Assembly: GCA_947454485.1 (NCBI GenBank)
Contig: CANGJJ010000001.1
Span: forward strand, 434,001 to 498,000
Length of the DNA stretch: 64,000 nt
Source of the DNA: Beijerinckiaceae bacterium
GTDB lineage: Bacteria > Pseudomonadota > Alphaproteobacteria > Rhizobiales > Beijerinckiaceae
Direction of reading: 5' to 3'
The first letter of the stretch is position 1, and each line of letters begins with the position of its first letter. Below the pieces are notes generated by a model. That model searched no databases and was not told the origin of the DNA. It saw nothing but the letters and a program-made list of their open reading frames with translations. This document shows, in pieces, positions 34,841 through 44,569 of the stretch. Position numbers and translations under genes: made by a program.

Positions 34841-37048
34841 TTATCCCAGCGCTGCCTTCACACGCGCAGGCGTGAAGGGAATGTCGCGGATGCGAACACC
34901 CGTAGCATCAAAGACAGCATTGGCAAGTGCAGCACCCGTTGGCCCCTGCGAGGCTTCGCCCGCGCCCAGGAACGGCGTGCCGGGACGGTCAATCAGCTCC
35001 ACCGTGATCGGTGGCACTTCGCTGAAGGTAAGGATGGGATAGGAGATCCAATCCACGCTCTTCACGCCGCTGGCATCAAAACGCACGGCCTCTTTCAAGG
35101 TCCATGACAAAGACTGCACAATGCCGCCCTCAATCTGGTTCTTCACGCCATCGGGTGCGACCACTTCGCCGCAATCATTGGCGCAGAGCACACGCAGGAT
35201 GCGGATATTGCCACTGTTGCGATCAACCGTGACTTCCATCGCCACCGCATTCCAGCTCGCCGTGCCTTTGTAGCGCGCCATGGCCAAACCAAAGCCATGA
35301 CCGGGTCGCTTCTGGCGGCTCTTCCAGCCGATCATATCGGCGGCCTTCTGCAAGACAGCTCGTGCGCGCTCATCTTTGAGATGACGCAAGCGATAGTCGA
35401 GTGGATCGACTTTGGCGCGATGCGCCAATTCATCCATGAAGCTCTCGATGGAGAAGATATTCGCATAAGCGCCCAAGGCGCGCGTCGACGACGAGCGCGC
35501 GGCATAAGTGGGAATGAAATGCGTATGGACCGTATGTCCGGCAAAATCATAACCGGCAATCGCATTGCGATCGGCCGCATAATTGGGCGGGCCATTGTTG
35601 ACGGCGGGCGGCATGTCAAAAGGCTTCTCGAGCGCGCGACCCGCCAGCAGATTGCCAGCCTTGCCCGAGGGGCGCGCCAGATGCGAGGTCGACCACAGAT
35701 CAAGCCGCCAATCGAGAATGTCACCATTGTTATCGACGCGCGCTTTGGTCTTCACCACCATGGCCGCGCCATAGGGCTCCCATTTATGCTCGTCTTGACG
35801 CATCCATTGCACGCGCACGGGGCGTCCGGGCAGGGCCTGCGCCAGCAAAGCGGCATCAGCAGCGACATCATCCGCGCCATTATGGCCATAGCAGCCTGAG
35901 CCCTGCTCATGGCGCATATGGACTTTGCTTTTATCAGCACCGAGCAGTTCAGCGATAGCCTGACCGGTCTCGAACACAGACTGGCTATGCGTATCGACAT
36001 GGGTGATGCCCTGCGCATCCAGCAAGCCAATTGCAATGGAGGGTCCGATGGAACCATGCATCTGATAGGGGCGGCGATAGGTTGCCTCGACGCTCAGTGC
36101 TTCTGCAGGCAAAGCGCTATTGGTCTGCTCTTTGATCTTCAACAGACGCTCGGGCTGGGATTGCAGCCAGTCATAGACCGTGTCTTGCGTTTCGCTCTTG
36201 GCGGGCAGATCCCATTTGGCAATCTGCTGCATGCGCGCATGAGCATGGATCGCATCATCTTCGCGCTCAGCAATCACGCCTGCAAAACTGCCATTGCGCA
36301 CGACTTTCAACACGCCCGGCAATTTTTCGATTTCGCTGAGATTCAGTTCAGTGAGTTTGGCATCATAGGCAGGTTGGCGCAGAACGCGCGCATGAACCAT
36401 GCCTTGCGGGCGCAGATCATGCAGGAAGATGCGCTCGCCTGTGACTTTGGCGGGGATGTCGAGGCGCGGCACATCTTTGCCAGAATAGCGGCGGCTCTCG
36501 CGCGGTTTCAGAGGCGCTTTGCCTGTGGCCTCAACTTCCAATTCGCGGCCCGACACAAGCTCCCAATAGGTTGCGCGCTTGCCATCGGCGCTGCTGATCG
36601 TACCATCTTGAATGACAAGCTTGGCTGTATCGACATTGAGTTTGGCCGCAGCGAGGCCAAGCAAAATCTGGCGCGCCTCTGCGCTCACCTGCCGCACAGC
36701 GCTCGCGCAATTGGGCATGGAGAAAGAGCCCGCCGTCGCGCCTTCGTCCGGCACAAGCTGCGTGTCGCCTGATGTAATGTCGAGACGCTTGATGTCGATG
36801 TCGAGCTCATCCGCACAGACCTGCGCGACAGCGGTCAGAATGCCTTGGCCCAGTTCCACTTTGCCGATCAGCAAGCGCACGCGGCCATTGGCCTCGATAC
36901 GCAGCCAGGATGAGATCTTGGGATGCTGGCGCAAATCACCCGGCAGTGCGGGGCCTTGCTGCGCGCTGGCATCTACATCGAGTGTGAAGCCAAGCGCCAG
37001 AGCGCCTGTGCCTGCGAGGAAGTGACGGCGGCTGGTTTCAATCGTCAT
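34841..37048 (-). CDS. Xanthine-dehydrogenase-family molybdopterin-binding subunit, Tat-exported
   Basis: A 735-aa large subunit of a molybdenum hydroxylase, closest in shape to isoquinoline/nicotinate-type (IorB-like) enzymes that hydroxylate N-heterocycles or oxidise aldehydes. A twin-arginine signal (SRRHFLAGTGALALG) opens the protein. Cofactor-contact blocks include GKVELGQGILTAVAQVCADEL, SMHGSIGPS-like MHGSIGPSIAIGLL, RALGAYANIFSIES and the catalytic-Glu region LGAGEASQGPTGAALANA. GGAGGG lies 8 nt before ATG 37048, 3 nt after the Fe-S subunit stop. It is exported folded with its partner, so oxidation occurs in the periplasm. No cytochrome subunit is encoded here; the electron acceptor is unknown. 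Confidence 0.92.
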   Translation of the reverse strand: MTIETSRRHFLAGTGALALGFTLDVDASAQQGPALPGDLRQHPKISSWLRIEANGRVRLLIGKVELGQGILTAVAQVCADELDIDIKRLDITSGDTQLVPDEGATAGSFSMPNCASAVRQVSAEARQILLGLAAAKLNVDTAKLVIQDGTISSADGKRATYWELVSGRELEVEATGKAPLKPRESRRYSGKDVPRLDIPAKVTGERIFLHDLRPQGMVHARVLRQPAYDAKLTELNLSEIEKLPGVLKVVRNGSFAGVIAEREDDAIHAHARMQQIAKWDLPAKSETQDTVYDWLQSQPERLLKIKEQTNSALPAEALSVEATYRRPYQMHGSIGPSIAIGLLDAQGITHVDTHSQSVFETGQAIAELLGADKSKVHMRHEQGSGCYGHNGADDVAADAALLAQALPGRPVRVQWMRQDEHKWEPYGAAMVVKTKARVDNNGDILDWRLDLWSTSHLARPSGKAGNLLAGRALEKPFDMPPAVNNGPPNYAADRNAIAGYDFAGHTVHTHFIPTYAARSSSTRALGAYANIFSIESFMDELAHRAKVDPLDYRLRHLKDERARAVLQKAADMIGWKSRQKRPGHGFGLAMARYKGTASWNAVAMEVTVDRNSGNIRILRVLCANDCGEVVAPDGVKNQIEGGIVQSLSWTLKEAVRFDASGVKSVDWISYPILTFSEVPPITVELIDRPGTPFLGAGEASQGPTGAALANAVFDATGVRIRDIPFTPARVKAALG

Positions 37049-37051
37049 GGC

Positions 37052-37507
37052 TCAGCCCTCCTGCGCTGCGCGCAACACGGCGCGCACCATGCGGTTCTGC
37101 GCACCGCAACGACACAGATGACCGTCGAGCGCCAAGCGCACTTCGCCTTCGGTGGGTTTGGGGGTCTGGTCGAGCAATTGGCGCGCGCGCATGATGATGC
37201 CATTGACGCAATAGCCGCATTGCATCGCTTGTTCTTCCATGAAGGCGCGTTGCAGCGCATCCATTTTGCCGCCTGTCGACAGGCCTTCCAAAGTGGTGAT
37301 GCTTTGTCCGGTGACGGTGCCCACCGTCGTCACGCAAGAGCGCACCGCCTGCCCATCAACCAGAACCGTGCAGGCGCCGCATTGAGCAGCACCGCAGCCA
37401 TATTTCGGGCCATTGAGTTTGAGGTCATTGCGCAGCGCATAGAGCAGCGGCGTGTCGTCAGGCACACGCACATCCTGTGTGCGGCCGTTTACCTTGAGCA
37501 TTGGCAT
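37052..37507 (-). CDS. 2Fe-2S subunit of molybdenum hydroxylase
   Basis: A 151-aa iron-sulfur subunit. The plant-type ferredoxin domain has GCGAAQCGACTVLVDGQAVRSC; the helical second cluster domain has QCGYC and HLCRCGA. It passes electrons from the Mo centre to an external acceptor. ATG 37507 has GGGGAGGA upstream. There is no signal peptide, so it must be carried through Tat with the large subunit encoded next. First gene of the three-gene operon that ends with the CMD-family protein. Confidence 0.93.
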   Translation of the reverse strand: MPMLKVNGRTQDVRVPDDTPLLYALRNDLKLNGPKYGCGAAQCGACTVLVDGQAVRSCVTTVGTVTGQSITTLEGLSTGGKMDALQRAFMEEQAMQCGYCVNGIIMRARQLLDQTPKPTEGEVRLALDGHLCRCGAQNRMVRAVLRAAQEG

Positions 37508-37578
37508 CAGCCATCCTCCCCTTTGAGGCGAGGATGGGCAGCGCGCTCTTGCTTGTCAATCACTCGCACACAAACAAA

Positions 37579-37602
37579 AACGGCGGGGAAAACCCCGCCG
37601 TT
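37579..37602 (-). terminator. Rho-independent terminator of the FAH-family gene
   Basis: A 10-bp stem AACGGCGGGG / CCCCGCCGTT with an AAAA loop (37579-37602); on the minus strand TTTTTGTTTG follows. It isolates the FAH-family gene from the Mo-hydroxylase operon. Confidence 0.9.
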
Positions 37603-37624
37603 CAAGCAGTTTCATCAGCGCTGA

Positions 37625-38323
37625 TTATTCCTTGGCGCCGATGGTGATCTTGAGGCTGCCAGCGCCCTCGATCGTGCCTTCCAGCACATCGCCGGGCTGC
37701 ACAGCGCCAACACCTGCGGGCGTGCCGGTCAAAATCACATCGCCGGGGCGCAGGTGATACATGGTCGACAGATGCGAGATGATCTCAGGCACCGACCAGA
37801 TCAGATGGCCGAGCGTCGAGTCCTGCTTGGTGGTGCCGTTCTGGCGCATTTCGATGCGCTGCGCCTTGGGCGTGCCAAATTTGGCGGCAGGCACAACGGC
37901 CGAGATCGGAGCCGAGAATTCGATATCCTTGCCGATATCCCACGGCAGCTGCTTGGCGCGCTTGGCGAGCTGCAGATCGCGGCGGGTCATGTCGAGAGCG
38001 CAGGCATAACCATAGACATGGCTGAGCGCAGCCTCTTTCGACACGCGGAAAGCGGGGGTGCCGATGACCACAGCCAGCTCGAACTCATAGTGATAATTCG
38101 TGGTGGCGGGCGCATAGGGGATGGTCGAACCATCAGCCACAACGGATTCAGGCGACTTGGTGAAATAGAAAGGTTCGTCGCGCTCGACCTGCTGGCCCAT
38201 CTCCTTGGCATGTTCTTCGTAGTTGCGGCCGACGCAGAAGACGCGCTGGACGGGGATACGGTCATCGCTGCCGGCGATGGCAAGGGTCGGGGCCGGAGCC
38301 GCCGGGAAGATCAGTTTCGACAT
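37625..38323 (-). CDS. Fumarylacetoacetate/fumarylpyruvate hydrolase-family protein
   Basis: A 232-aa single-domain FAH enzyme (PF01557). Signatures: VFCVGRNYEEHAKEMG, metal-site YEFELAVVIG, GYACALDMTRRDLQ, and DVILTGTPAGVGAVQPGD near the end. At this size it fits fumarylpyruvate hydrolases (gentisate pathway) or acylpyruvases better than the ~420-aa FAH of tyrosine degradation. It could follow MaiA-type isomerisation (maiA at 8194-8841), but they are 29 kb apart. It is monocistronic with its own terminator and divergent from mtnA. Confidence 0.9.
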   Translation of the reverse strand: MSKLIFPAAPAPTLAIAGSDDRIPVQRVFCVGRNYEEHAKEMGQQVERDEPFYFTKSPESVVADGSTIPYAPATTNYHYEFELAVVIGTPAFRVSKEAALSHVYGYACALDMTRRDLQLAKRAKQLPWDIGKDIEFSAPISAVVPAAKFGTPKAQRIEMRQNGTTKQDSTLGHLIWSVPEIISHLSTMYHLRPGDVILTGTPAGVGAVQPGDVLEGTIEGAGSLKITIGAKE

Positions 38324-38512
38324 GAAAACCTTCTTGGGCTGGTTCGCCGGATTGGCCCGGCAAGGGAGCGCGCAGCCTAGTCAAAGGGCACGACAAGTCA
38401 ACGCCTGCAGGTGGGCGTCAGGGCAACGCTGCCCCGCCTGCTGCGTTCTGCTACAAGGAGAGGCTGCCCGGGCGCGCCGGGGCGGCGCAGGCGGGATTTT
38501 GAGGGGTGTCCC

Positions 38513-39607
38513 ATGCGTGTCGGGGGTCAGGATTTTCGCAGCATTTGGGTCGAAGAGGATGGGGCCACAGTCGCCATCATTGACCAGACCCAGCTGCCGC
38601 ACCGATTCGTGACGCGCCAGCTCACGAGCTTGCCGCAGGCGGTGAGTGCCATCGCTGATATGTGGGTGCGCGGCGCGCCACTCATTGGCGCAACAGCCGC
38701 CTATGGCGTGGCCATCGCCATGGCCGAAGATGCATCTGATGCTTATTTGCATGAGGCTTGCGAGAAGCTCATCGCCGCACGGCCAACCGCCATCAATCTG
38801 GCTTGGGCGGTGAATGAAATGCACCGACTGCTCGCGCCGCTCATTCCCTCCGAGCGTCAGGCGGCAGCCTATGCGGCAGCCGCTGCGATCTGTGATGAAG
38901 ATATCGCGATGAATAGCGCCATCGGCGATCATGGGCTCGAGATCATCCGCGCGATAGCCGCCAAGAAGCCCGGCGAGCCCGTGCAGATCATGACCCATTG
39001 CAATGCAGGCTGGCTTGCGACGGTGGATTGGGGCACAGCGACCGCGCCGATCTACAAAGCCCATGAAGAGGGTATCGCGCTGCATGTCTTTGTCAGCGAA
39101 ACACGCCCGCGCAATCAAGGCGCATCTCTCACAGCCTGGGAACTGTCCAATCACGGCGTGCCGCATACTTTGATCGTCGACAATAGCGCGGGTCATCTGA
39201 TGTCGATGGGCGGTATTGATATGGTGATTGTTGGCACCGACCGCACAACGGCCAATGGCGATGTGTGCAACAAGATCGGCACTTATCTCAAAGCGCTCGC
39301 CGCCAAAGACAATGACGTGCCCTTCTATGTTGCCGCGCCTTCGCCCTCGATTGATTTTGAACTGGCCGATGGCAGTCATATTCCCATTGAAACGCGCAGC
39401 GCGCGCGAAGTCACCCATATGTGGGGCCGCAGCGATCAGGGCGAGCTTTTGCATGTGCGCATCGCCCCCGATGCAACGCAGGCCCTCAACCACGGCTTTG
39501 ACGTCACGCCCGCAAGGCTCGTGAGCGGTCTCATCACCGAGCGCGGTATCGTGGCGGCGAACAAGGATGCCTTGGCGCAGATGTTTCCAGAGCGGGTGGT
39601 GGGGTAG
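38513..39607 (+). CDS. mtnA: Methylthioribose-1-phosphate isomerase
   Basis: A 364-aa enzyme of methionine salvage converting methylthioribose 1-phosphate to methylthioribulose 1-phosphate. Diagnostic blocks are [25 protein letters not shown] (catalytic Cys), [37 protein letters not shown] (catalytic Asp in GTDR). ATG 38513 has GAGGGG upstream; the frame from 38411 is longer but unsupported. No other mtn gene is adjacent, so the rest of the pathway is elsewhere. It ends in the palindromic-repeat block, whose first unit may act as its terminator. Confidence 0.95.
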   Translation: MRVGGQDFRSIWVEEDGATVAIIDQTQLPHRFVTRQLTSLPQAVSAIADMWVRGAPLIGATAAYGVAIAMAEDASDAYLHEACEKLIAARPTAINLAWAVNEMHRLLAPLIPSERQAAAYAAAAAICDEDIAMNSAIGDHGLEIIRAIAAKKPGEPVQIMTHCNAGWLATVDWGTATAPIYKAHEEGIALHVFVSETRPRNQGASLTAWELSNHGVPHTLIVDNSAGHLMSMGGIDMVIVGTDRTTANGDVCNKIGTYLKALAAKDNDVPFYVAAPSPSIDFELADGSHIPIETRSAREVTHMWGRSDQGELLHVRIAPDATQALNHGFDVTPARLVSGLITERGIVAANKDALAQMFPERVVG

Positions 39608-39647
39608 GAACGCAGCCCGCTCCTGCTTCAAACTAAAAAAGAAGAGG

Positions 39648-39710
39648 CATCCGCTCCTCCCAGTGGGAGGAGCTGTCGGCGGATGCCGACTGAGGCGGGG
39701 ATCGAGAGAC
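39648..39710 (-). repeat. RIME/REP-like palindromic element, unit A
   Basis: First of four related units. Core palindrome GCTCCTCCCAGTGGGAGGAGC at 39653-39672, followed by a variable loop and GGCGGGGATCGAGAGAC. It is oriented opposite to units B and D. The unit directly follows mtnA. Confidence 0.75.
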
Positions 39711-39750
39711 GCAGGAGGAGGCGCACAACGCGGTGTGGCTTTGCAGTGTA

Positions 39751-39807
39751 AGACCCGATCCCCTCATCTGTCCGCTCCGCGGCCACCTTCTCCCACTGGG
39801 AGAAGGA
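39751..39807 (+). repeat. RIME/REP-like palindromic element, unit B
   Basis: Begins AGACCCGATCCCCTCATC and ends CTTCTCCCACTGGGAGAAGG, a 57-nt unit nearly identical at both ends to unit D with a variable GC-rich middle. Confidence 0.85.
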
Positions 39808-39846
39808 TTCGCCGGGGGTGCTGCCATCAAAGTAGAAGAGGCACTC

Positions 39847-39900
39847 GCTTCTCCCGGTGGGAGAAGCTGTCAGCGGAGCTGACTGATGAGGGGGTCGAGA
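39847..39900 (-). repeat. RIME/REP-like palindromic element, unit C
   Basis: Inverted relative to B and D: CTTCTCCCGGTGGGAGAAG first, then GATGAGGGGGTCGAGA at the far end. Confidence 0.8.
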
Positions 39901-39965
39901 CTTTCAGGATAGAGAAGGCGCTAGCTTCTCATTGAGGGGAGAGTGGGTGACGCCTCTCTCTACGC

Positions 39966-40022
39966 AGACCCGATCCCCTCATCCGCCCGCGCTGCGGGCA
40001 CCTTCTCCCACTGGGAGAAGGA
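39966..40022 (+). repeat. RIME/REP-like palindromic element, unit D
   Basis: 57-nt direct copy of unit B (shared AGACCCGATCCCCTCATC and ACCTTCTCCCACTGGGAGA, divergent middle). The only gap over 300 bp in this window, 39608-40031, is made of these four units and short spacers; no gene is visible in it. Confidence 0.85.
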
Positions 40023-40031
40023 CGCGCTGAG

Positions 40032-40502
40032 CTACACCGCGCCCATGGGGCGTTGCTCGAAGGCTTCCAGAATGCGGTTCTCGAGGCTGTCGCGCACATT
40101 GCGATAGGCGGTGAGCATTTGCTCGCGCGAGCCTTGCACGACGGTGGGGTCAATTGTCGGCCAATAGATGACATTCACGGCAAGCGTGCGGGTGAATTCG
40201 AGCGCGCGGTGGTGCGCTTCAGGCGACAGGGTGATGATGAGATCAAAGCTCGCATCTTCGAGATCTTCGAAGGAATGGGGATTGTGTTTGCCCAGATCAA
40301 TTCCAATCTCATCCATCGCCGCTGTGACAAAGCCATTGGACTCGCCGCCACTGCGCACACCTGCTGAGGCGAAATAAATCTCGCGCCCAAAAAAATGTTT
40401 GGCGATGCCCTCGGCCATGGGCGAGCGCACTTCATTCATCGTGCAGGCAAACAGCACCGATTGGGGGCGCGGTGCGCCAACAGGAAGGAGAGGGCCAGCC
40501 AT
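40032..40502 (-). CDS. Low-molecular-weight protein-tyrosine-phosphatase-family protein
   Basis: A 156-aa cytoplasmic phosphatase-fold protein (LMWPc). The P-loop C-x5-R is present as FACTMNEVRSPMAEG, and the general-acid region appears as WPTIDPT. Targets are unknown; relatives include arsenate reductases, but the full set of ArsC cysteines is not evident. It starts one base past the UPF0262 stop, in an operon with hisD. It is last in that operon, which ends at the repeat block. Confidence 0.88.
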   Translation of the reverse strand: MAGPLLPVGAPRPQSVLFACTMNEVRSPMAEGIAKHFFGREIYFASAGVRSGGESNGFVTAAMDEIGIDLGKHNPHSFEDLEDASFDLIITLSPEAHHRALEFTRTLAVNVIYWPTIDPTVVQGSREQMLTAYRNVRDSLENRILEAFEQRPMGAV

Positions 40503-40503
40503 G

Positions 40504-40992
40504 TCAGCCCTTCCAATGCAGGGCTGTGACGAGCGTGAAGATGCGGCGCGACGTATTGAAGTCTGTCACGATCTTGCCGTTCAGACGGTCGAGCAACAAT
40601 TGTGCGCCATCATTGTGCAGACCGCGCCGACCCATATCAATCGCCTCGATCTGCGAGGGCGTGGCGGTGCGAATGGCCGCGTAATAACTTTCGCAGACGA
40701 GAAAATAATCGCGCAAGATGCGGCGGAAGGGCGTCAGCGACAGAAGATGCGAAATGACGGGGTCGCCAAATTCGGTGCGCACATCAAAGAGCAGTTTTTG
40801 CTCATGCATGGCGACTTTGAGCGCATAGGGGCCGCCTTCATGCCCTTCCACGCCAAAGACATTCTCTTCGACGAGATCATAGATCGCGATCTGGCGCTCA
40901 TGTTCCTGATCCAGACTGCCACGGCCAATCGAAGTCTCGTCAAGGGTGACGGAGACCAGCCGATTGATGGCGTGGCTGTCCTTGGTGCTCAT
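40504..40992 (-). CDS. UPF0262 family protein
   Basis: A 162-aa soluble protein matching the alphaproteobacterial UPF0262 family: [34 protein letters not shown] at the start, [26 protein letters not shown] in the middle and [21 protein letters not shown] toward the end. No function is established. It sits 13 bp after hisD and directly before the phosphatase gene, an order conserved in rhizobia. Confidence 0.92.
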   Translation of the reverse strand: MSTKDSHAINRLVSVTLDETSIGRGSLDQEHERQIAIYDLVEENVFGVEGHEGGPYALKVAMHEQKLLFDVRTEFGDPVISHLLSLTPFRRILRDYFLVCESYYAAIRTATPSQIEAIDMGRRGLHNDGAQLLLDRLNGKIVTDFNTSRRIFTLVTALHWKG

Positions 40993-41005
40993 GGGCGCGA
41001 GGGGC

Positions 41006-42301
41006 TCACCGCAGGTTGAGTCTTATTGCAACCGATCGCGCATGCGCCTGCAAGCCCTCAGATTCGCCCAGCGCAATGGCCGCAGGGCCGAGCGCGCGCA
41101 GGCTTTGCGCATTGCATTTGAGGATCGAGGTGCGCTTCATGAAATCGAGCACGCCAAGGCCCGAGGAGAAACGCGCCGAGCGGGCGGTGGGCAGCACATG
41201 GTTCGAGCCCCCCACATAATCGCCAATGGCTTCGGGTGTGTGGCCGCCGAGGAAAATCGCGCCTGCATTGCGGATGCCAGCTGCCAACTCCTCAGCATCG
41301 TCCGACATGATTTCGAGATGTTCGGGCGCGAGGCGATCAACGAGCGGGATCGCATCCTTGAGCTTGTCGCACAAAATGATCGCACCAAAATCGCGCCAGC
41401 TGGCTTGCGCAATCTCGCGGCGGGGCAGGGTCGTGAGTTGGCGCTCAACCGCGCGCTCAACAGCCTCAGCCAAAGCTGCATCATTGGTGATGAGGATTGA
41501 TTGGGCTGCCGTATCATGTTCGGCCTGTGCCAACAGATCAGCGGCAATCCAATCTGGATTGGCATCGCCATCTGCCAGCACCAGAACTTCTGATGGGCCT
41601 GCGATCATATCAATACCAACCGTGCCAAAGACACGGCGCTTGGCGGCGGCCACATAGGCATTGCCGGGACCAACGATCTTGGCAACAGGCGCAATGGTCG
41701 GCGTGCCAAAGGCAAGCGCTGCCACAGCCTGCGCACCGCCGATGCGATAGATCTCATCAACACCTGCAATCTCGGCTGCTGCCAGCACCAGAGGATTGAT
41801 CTCACCATTGGGGGTGGGCACAACCATCACAACGCGCGGCACGCCAGCGACTTTCGCTGGCACAGCATTCATGAGCACGGACGAGGGATAGCTTGCCGTG
41901 CCGCCGGGCACATAAAGTCCAACCGCTTCAATCGCGCTCCAGCGCCACCCAAGATCAACACCCAGCGCATCGGTGAAGCGCGTGTCGGATGGCTTCTGGC
42001 GTTCGTGGAAAACAGTGATGCGCTGATGGGCCAGTGCGAGCGCATCAAGCGCGGCCTTGTCACAGGCCGCACGCGCAGCCGCGATTTCTTGCGCGCTGAT
42101 GCGAATGCCAAGCGTCTTCACATCCACTTTGTCGAAGCGGGTGGAGTAATCAGCGAGCGCCTCATCGCCGCGCGCGATGACGTCAGCGATGATCGCTGCG
42201 ACGGCGGCATCGACATCCTGGGACACCTCGCGCTTGGTGGCGAGCAGGGCGGTGAAGGCGGCGGCAAAATCAGCCTGCCGCATATCGAGCCTCGAGGGCA
42301 T
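41006..42301 (-). CDS. hisD: Histidinol dehydrogenase
   Basis: A 431-aa Zn/NAD enzyme making the last two oxidations of histidine synthesis. Conserved blocks: [85 protein letters not shown] and [17 protein letters not shown] precedes ATG 42301; the longer frame to 42418 overlaps the upstream gene and is rejected. It lies 23 bp after the DUF2948 gene. Other his genes (hisS-hisZ-hisG) are 10 kb away, not in this operon. Confidence 0.97.
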   Translation of the reverse strand: MPSRLDMRQADFAAAFTALLATKREVSQDVDAAVAAIIADVIARGDEALADYSTRFDKVDVKTLGIRISAQEIAAARAACDKAALDALALAHQRITVFHERQKPSDTRFTDALGVDLGWRWSAIEAVGLYVPGGTASYPSSVLMNAVPAKVAGVPRVVMVVPTPNGEINPLVLAAAEIAGVDEIYRIGGAQAVAALAFGTPTIAPVAKIVGPGNAYVAAAKRRVFGTVGIDMIAGPSEVLVLADGDANPDWIAADLLAQAEHDTAAQSILITNDAALAEAVERAVERQLTTLPRREIAQASWRDFGAIILCDKLKDAIPLVDRLAPEHLEIMSDDAEELAAGIRNAGAIFLGGHTPEAIGDYVGGSNHVLPTARSARFSSGLGVLDFMKRTSILKCNAQSLRALGPAAIALGESEGLQAHARSVAIRLNLR

Positions 42302-42324
42302 CGGGAACTCCAAAGGTCGGTGGA

Positions 42325-42786
42325 TCAGTTGCTTTGGGGCTCTGCCACTTCGGCGTGGCCCGGTTGGCGACTGGTTTGCCACCTTGGACCCAGATCGCGC
42401 AACTGTCCTTCGAGACATTCAACCTCGAGTCTGACGGCCGCGCCCCCCGAAAAGACCAGTTCGACCACCCCGGCGGGGCTGTCGGTGGGGGTAAAAACGA
42501 GCCCCAACAGGCTCAAAGTGGCCTCTGGATGGGCCTGATCAATGCCTTTATGGCTGGCTTTGAGCACCCGCTCGAAATGAAGACCCACCTGGCAGCGCTC
42601 TTTGCGGCCCTCGGAAGCGGCCAGCCAGTCGAAGCGAAAGCCGACCAGAGCAAAAAGGCCCGATTTGGGTTGAAAGCCCATATCGCCGACGCGCACGACC
42701 GCATCCTGCATATGGGCGGAGATGACCGCGAGGTCTTCTGCATCCTGCACGAGAAGGCGCAGGGTCGGGGTGGAGTGATCCTGCAT
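42325..42786 (-). CDS. DUF2948 family protein
   Basis: A 153-aa soluble protein typical of the DUF2948 family between murA and hisD: LRLLVQDAEDLAVISAHMQDAVVRVGDMGF, GFRFDWLAASEG and the acidic end VVELVFSGGAAVRLEVECLEGQLRDLG. Function is unknown. The ATG at 42786 has no strong ribosome site; the upstream extension to 43053 overlaps murA codons and is rejected. Gene order with hisD supports it being real. Confidence 0.85.
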   Translation of the reverse strand: MQDHSTPTLRLLVQDAEDLAVISAHMQDAVVRVGDMGFQPKSGLFALVGFRFDWLAASEGRKERCQVGLHFERVLKASHKGIDQAHPEATLSLLGLVFTPTDSPAGVVELVFSGGAAVRLEVECLEGQLRDLGPRWQTSRQPGHAEVAEPQSN

Positions 42787-42919
42787 CTGACGCGACCGTC
42801 CTGTCAGGAAGCCGAACAAAATGGTTCTCCCCGCCTCTATCCCATTTCGCCTGCCAGTGGCAGCTGGCCGATGGTGATAAGAGCCAAGCCCACAGGAAAG
42901 TTGCCTGCGGGAGGAGGAG

Positions 42920-44215
42920 CTAACCGCCGAGTGATTGGCGCTCAACAATCGCGCCGCAAGCTGCAAGCTTCTGTTCAAGATGCTCAAAGCCACGGTCGAG
43001 GTGATAGACGCGGTTGACGATGGTCTCACCCTCCGCCGCCAGCGCAGCAACAACTAGCGAGGCCGAGGCACGCAGATCGGTTGCCATCACAGGCGCGCCT
43101 TTCAAGGTGCGCACGCCCGTCACAATCGCCATGTCATTATCAAGGCGGATCTTCGCGCCAAAGCGCGCCAGCTCCTGCACATGCATGAAGCGATTTTCGA
43201 AGATGGTTTCCCGGATGCGCGACTCGCCGCCCGCCATGGTCATGAGGCCCATGAATTGCGCCTGCAGATCGGTGGGGAAGCCGGGATAGGGCTCTGTCGT
43301 CACATCAACAGGCACAATGCCGCCGCTCTTGCGGACAACGCGAATACCCTCATCGTTGGAGATGATCTGCGCACCTGATGCGCTGATCGCATCGAGCGCA
43401 GATTGCAACAAATCAGCGCGCGCGCCTTGCAGCATCACATCGCCGCCCGTCATGGCCACGCACATCGCATAGGTGCCCGTTTCAATACGGTCCGGCAGAA
43501 CCGCATGGCGCGCGCCGCCCAAACGCGAGACGCCCTCAACCTCGATCTCAGATGTGCCAGCGCCCTTGATCTTGGCGCCCATCTTGATGAGGCAATCGGC
43601 CAGATCAACAATCTCAGGCTCGCGTGCCGCATTGCGAATGAGCGTATGGCCCTTGGCCAAAGTCGCGGCCATCAGCGCCGTATGCGTGCCGCCCACAGTG
43701 ACTTTGGGGAAGTCGATTTCATTGCCGCGTAAACCTTGCGGCGCGCGCGCGATCACATAGCCAGCTTCAATTTCAATCGAGGCACCCAGACGCTCAAGCG
43801 CCATCAACAACAGATCGACAGGGCGCGTGCCAATGGCGCAGCCACCGGGCAGGGACACTTTGGCTTCGCCCATCCGCGCGAGCAGTGGGGCAATGACCCA
43901 GAAGCTGGCGCGCATACGCGAGACAAGTTCATAAGGCGCGGTGGTATCGACGATGCGGCGCGCGTCGAGATGCACGGTCTGGCCGGCGGTGGGCGAGTCG
44001 CCCGGACGCTTGCCATCGATGCGATAGTCGACGCCCTGATTGCCAAGGATGCGCAGCAGCTGGTTGACGTCTGCCAGACGCGGCAGATTCTCCAGCGTCA
44101 GGGTCGCATCTGTCAGCAGCGAGGCGATCATGAGCGGCAGGGCGGCGTTTTTCGCGCCCGAGATCGGGATCACGCCCGTCAGCTGCGGCCCACCGACAAT
44201 CCTGATGCGGTCCAT
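42920..44215 (-). CDS. murA: UDP-N-acetylglucosamine 1-carboxyvinyltransferase
   Basis: A 431-aa cytoplasmic enzyme transferring enolpyruvate from PEP to UDP-GlcNAc, the first committed step of peptidoglycan synthesis. Lys22-Asn23 ([11 protein letters not shown]) and the catalytic Cys126 in [13 protein letters not shown], the fosfomycin target, are present; [23 protein letters not shown] and [18 protein letters not shown] are further signatures. It precedes DUF2948 by 133 bp and follows the 68-aa gene by 147 bp, all on the minus strand. Confidence 0.97.
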   Translation of the reverse strand: MDRIRIVGGPQLTGVIPISGAKNAALPLMIASLLTDATLTLENLPRLADVNQLLRILGNQGVDYRIDGKRPGDSPTAGQTVHLDARRIVDTTAPYELVSRMRASFWVIAPLLARMGEAKVSLPGGCAIGTRPVDLLLMALERLGASIEIEAGYVIARAPQGLRGNEIDFPKVTVGGTHTALMAATLAKGHTLIRNAAREPEIVDLADCLIKMGAKIKGAGTSEIEVEGVSRLGGARHAVLPDRIETGTYAMCVAMTGGDVMLQGARADLLQSALDAISASGAQIISNDEGIRVVRKSGGIVPVDVTTEPYPGFPTDLQAQFMGLMTMAGGESRIRETIFENRFMHVQELARFGAKIRLDNDMAIVTGVRTLKGAPVMATDLRASASLVVAALAAEGETIVNRVYHLDRGFEHLEQKLAACGAIVERQSLGG

Positions 44216-44362
44216 AGAAGTCCTCGTGGGGGAAGGGCGAACCCAAGTTTGATTCGCCGAAACTCCCGCCTAATAGGCGCGGCTGGGCGGCCAAAACAAG
44301 GCACTGCCTGCGAAAATGCCCCCAAAGAAGGGGTCAGGGGCCATCCAGATGCGGCCTCAGGC

Positions 44363-44569
44363 TCAGTCCGTGCCATCGGCCTCGTCAGGGCCGGGGCGGC
44401 TACGGCTGCGGGCCTGTTGCTTGCGACGGCGCAAATTCTCGCGCAGAGCCGCCGCCAGCCGCTCAGCCGCGGCGGGGTCAGACTTGCGCCCACCCGGCGC
44501 CAAAGGCGGCTGGGCGGGCTTTGCGGGCCGCTGTGGGGGGCTGGAGTTGGAGGTGCTGTCGTCGCTCAT
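44363..44569 (-). CDS. Small conserved basic protein
   Basis: A 68-aa hydrophilic protein with a Pro/Ser-rich start and a basic helix (PAAAERLAAALRENLRRRKQQARSR), then an acidic tail. Short proteins with the ERLAxALRENLxRRKxQ pattern are found upstream of murA in rhizobia; function is unknown. No signal or membrane helix. The start ATG at 44569 lacks a strong ribosome site, so confidence rests on position and pattern. Confidence 0.65.
   Translation of the reverse strand: MSDDSTSNSSPPQRPAKPAQPPLAPGGRKSDPAAAERLAAALRENLRRRKQQARSRSRPGPDEADGTD

Noticed and set aside
38381-39631. 416-aa minus-strand frame over mtnA
   Set aside because: Antisense shadow of mtnA.
39640-40025. CRISPR array
   Set aside because: Repeats alternate in orientation and differ in the middle, with spacers of irregular length; no cas genes. 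They fit palindromic intergenic elements.
40032-40502. Arsenate reductase (arsC)
   Set aside because: The P-loop is present but the extra resolving cysteines are not evident, and the neighbours are housekeeping genes, not ars genes.
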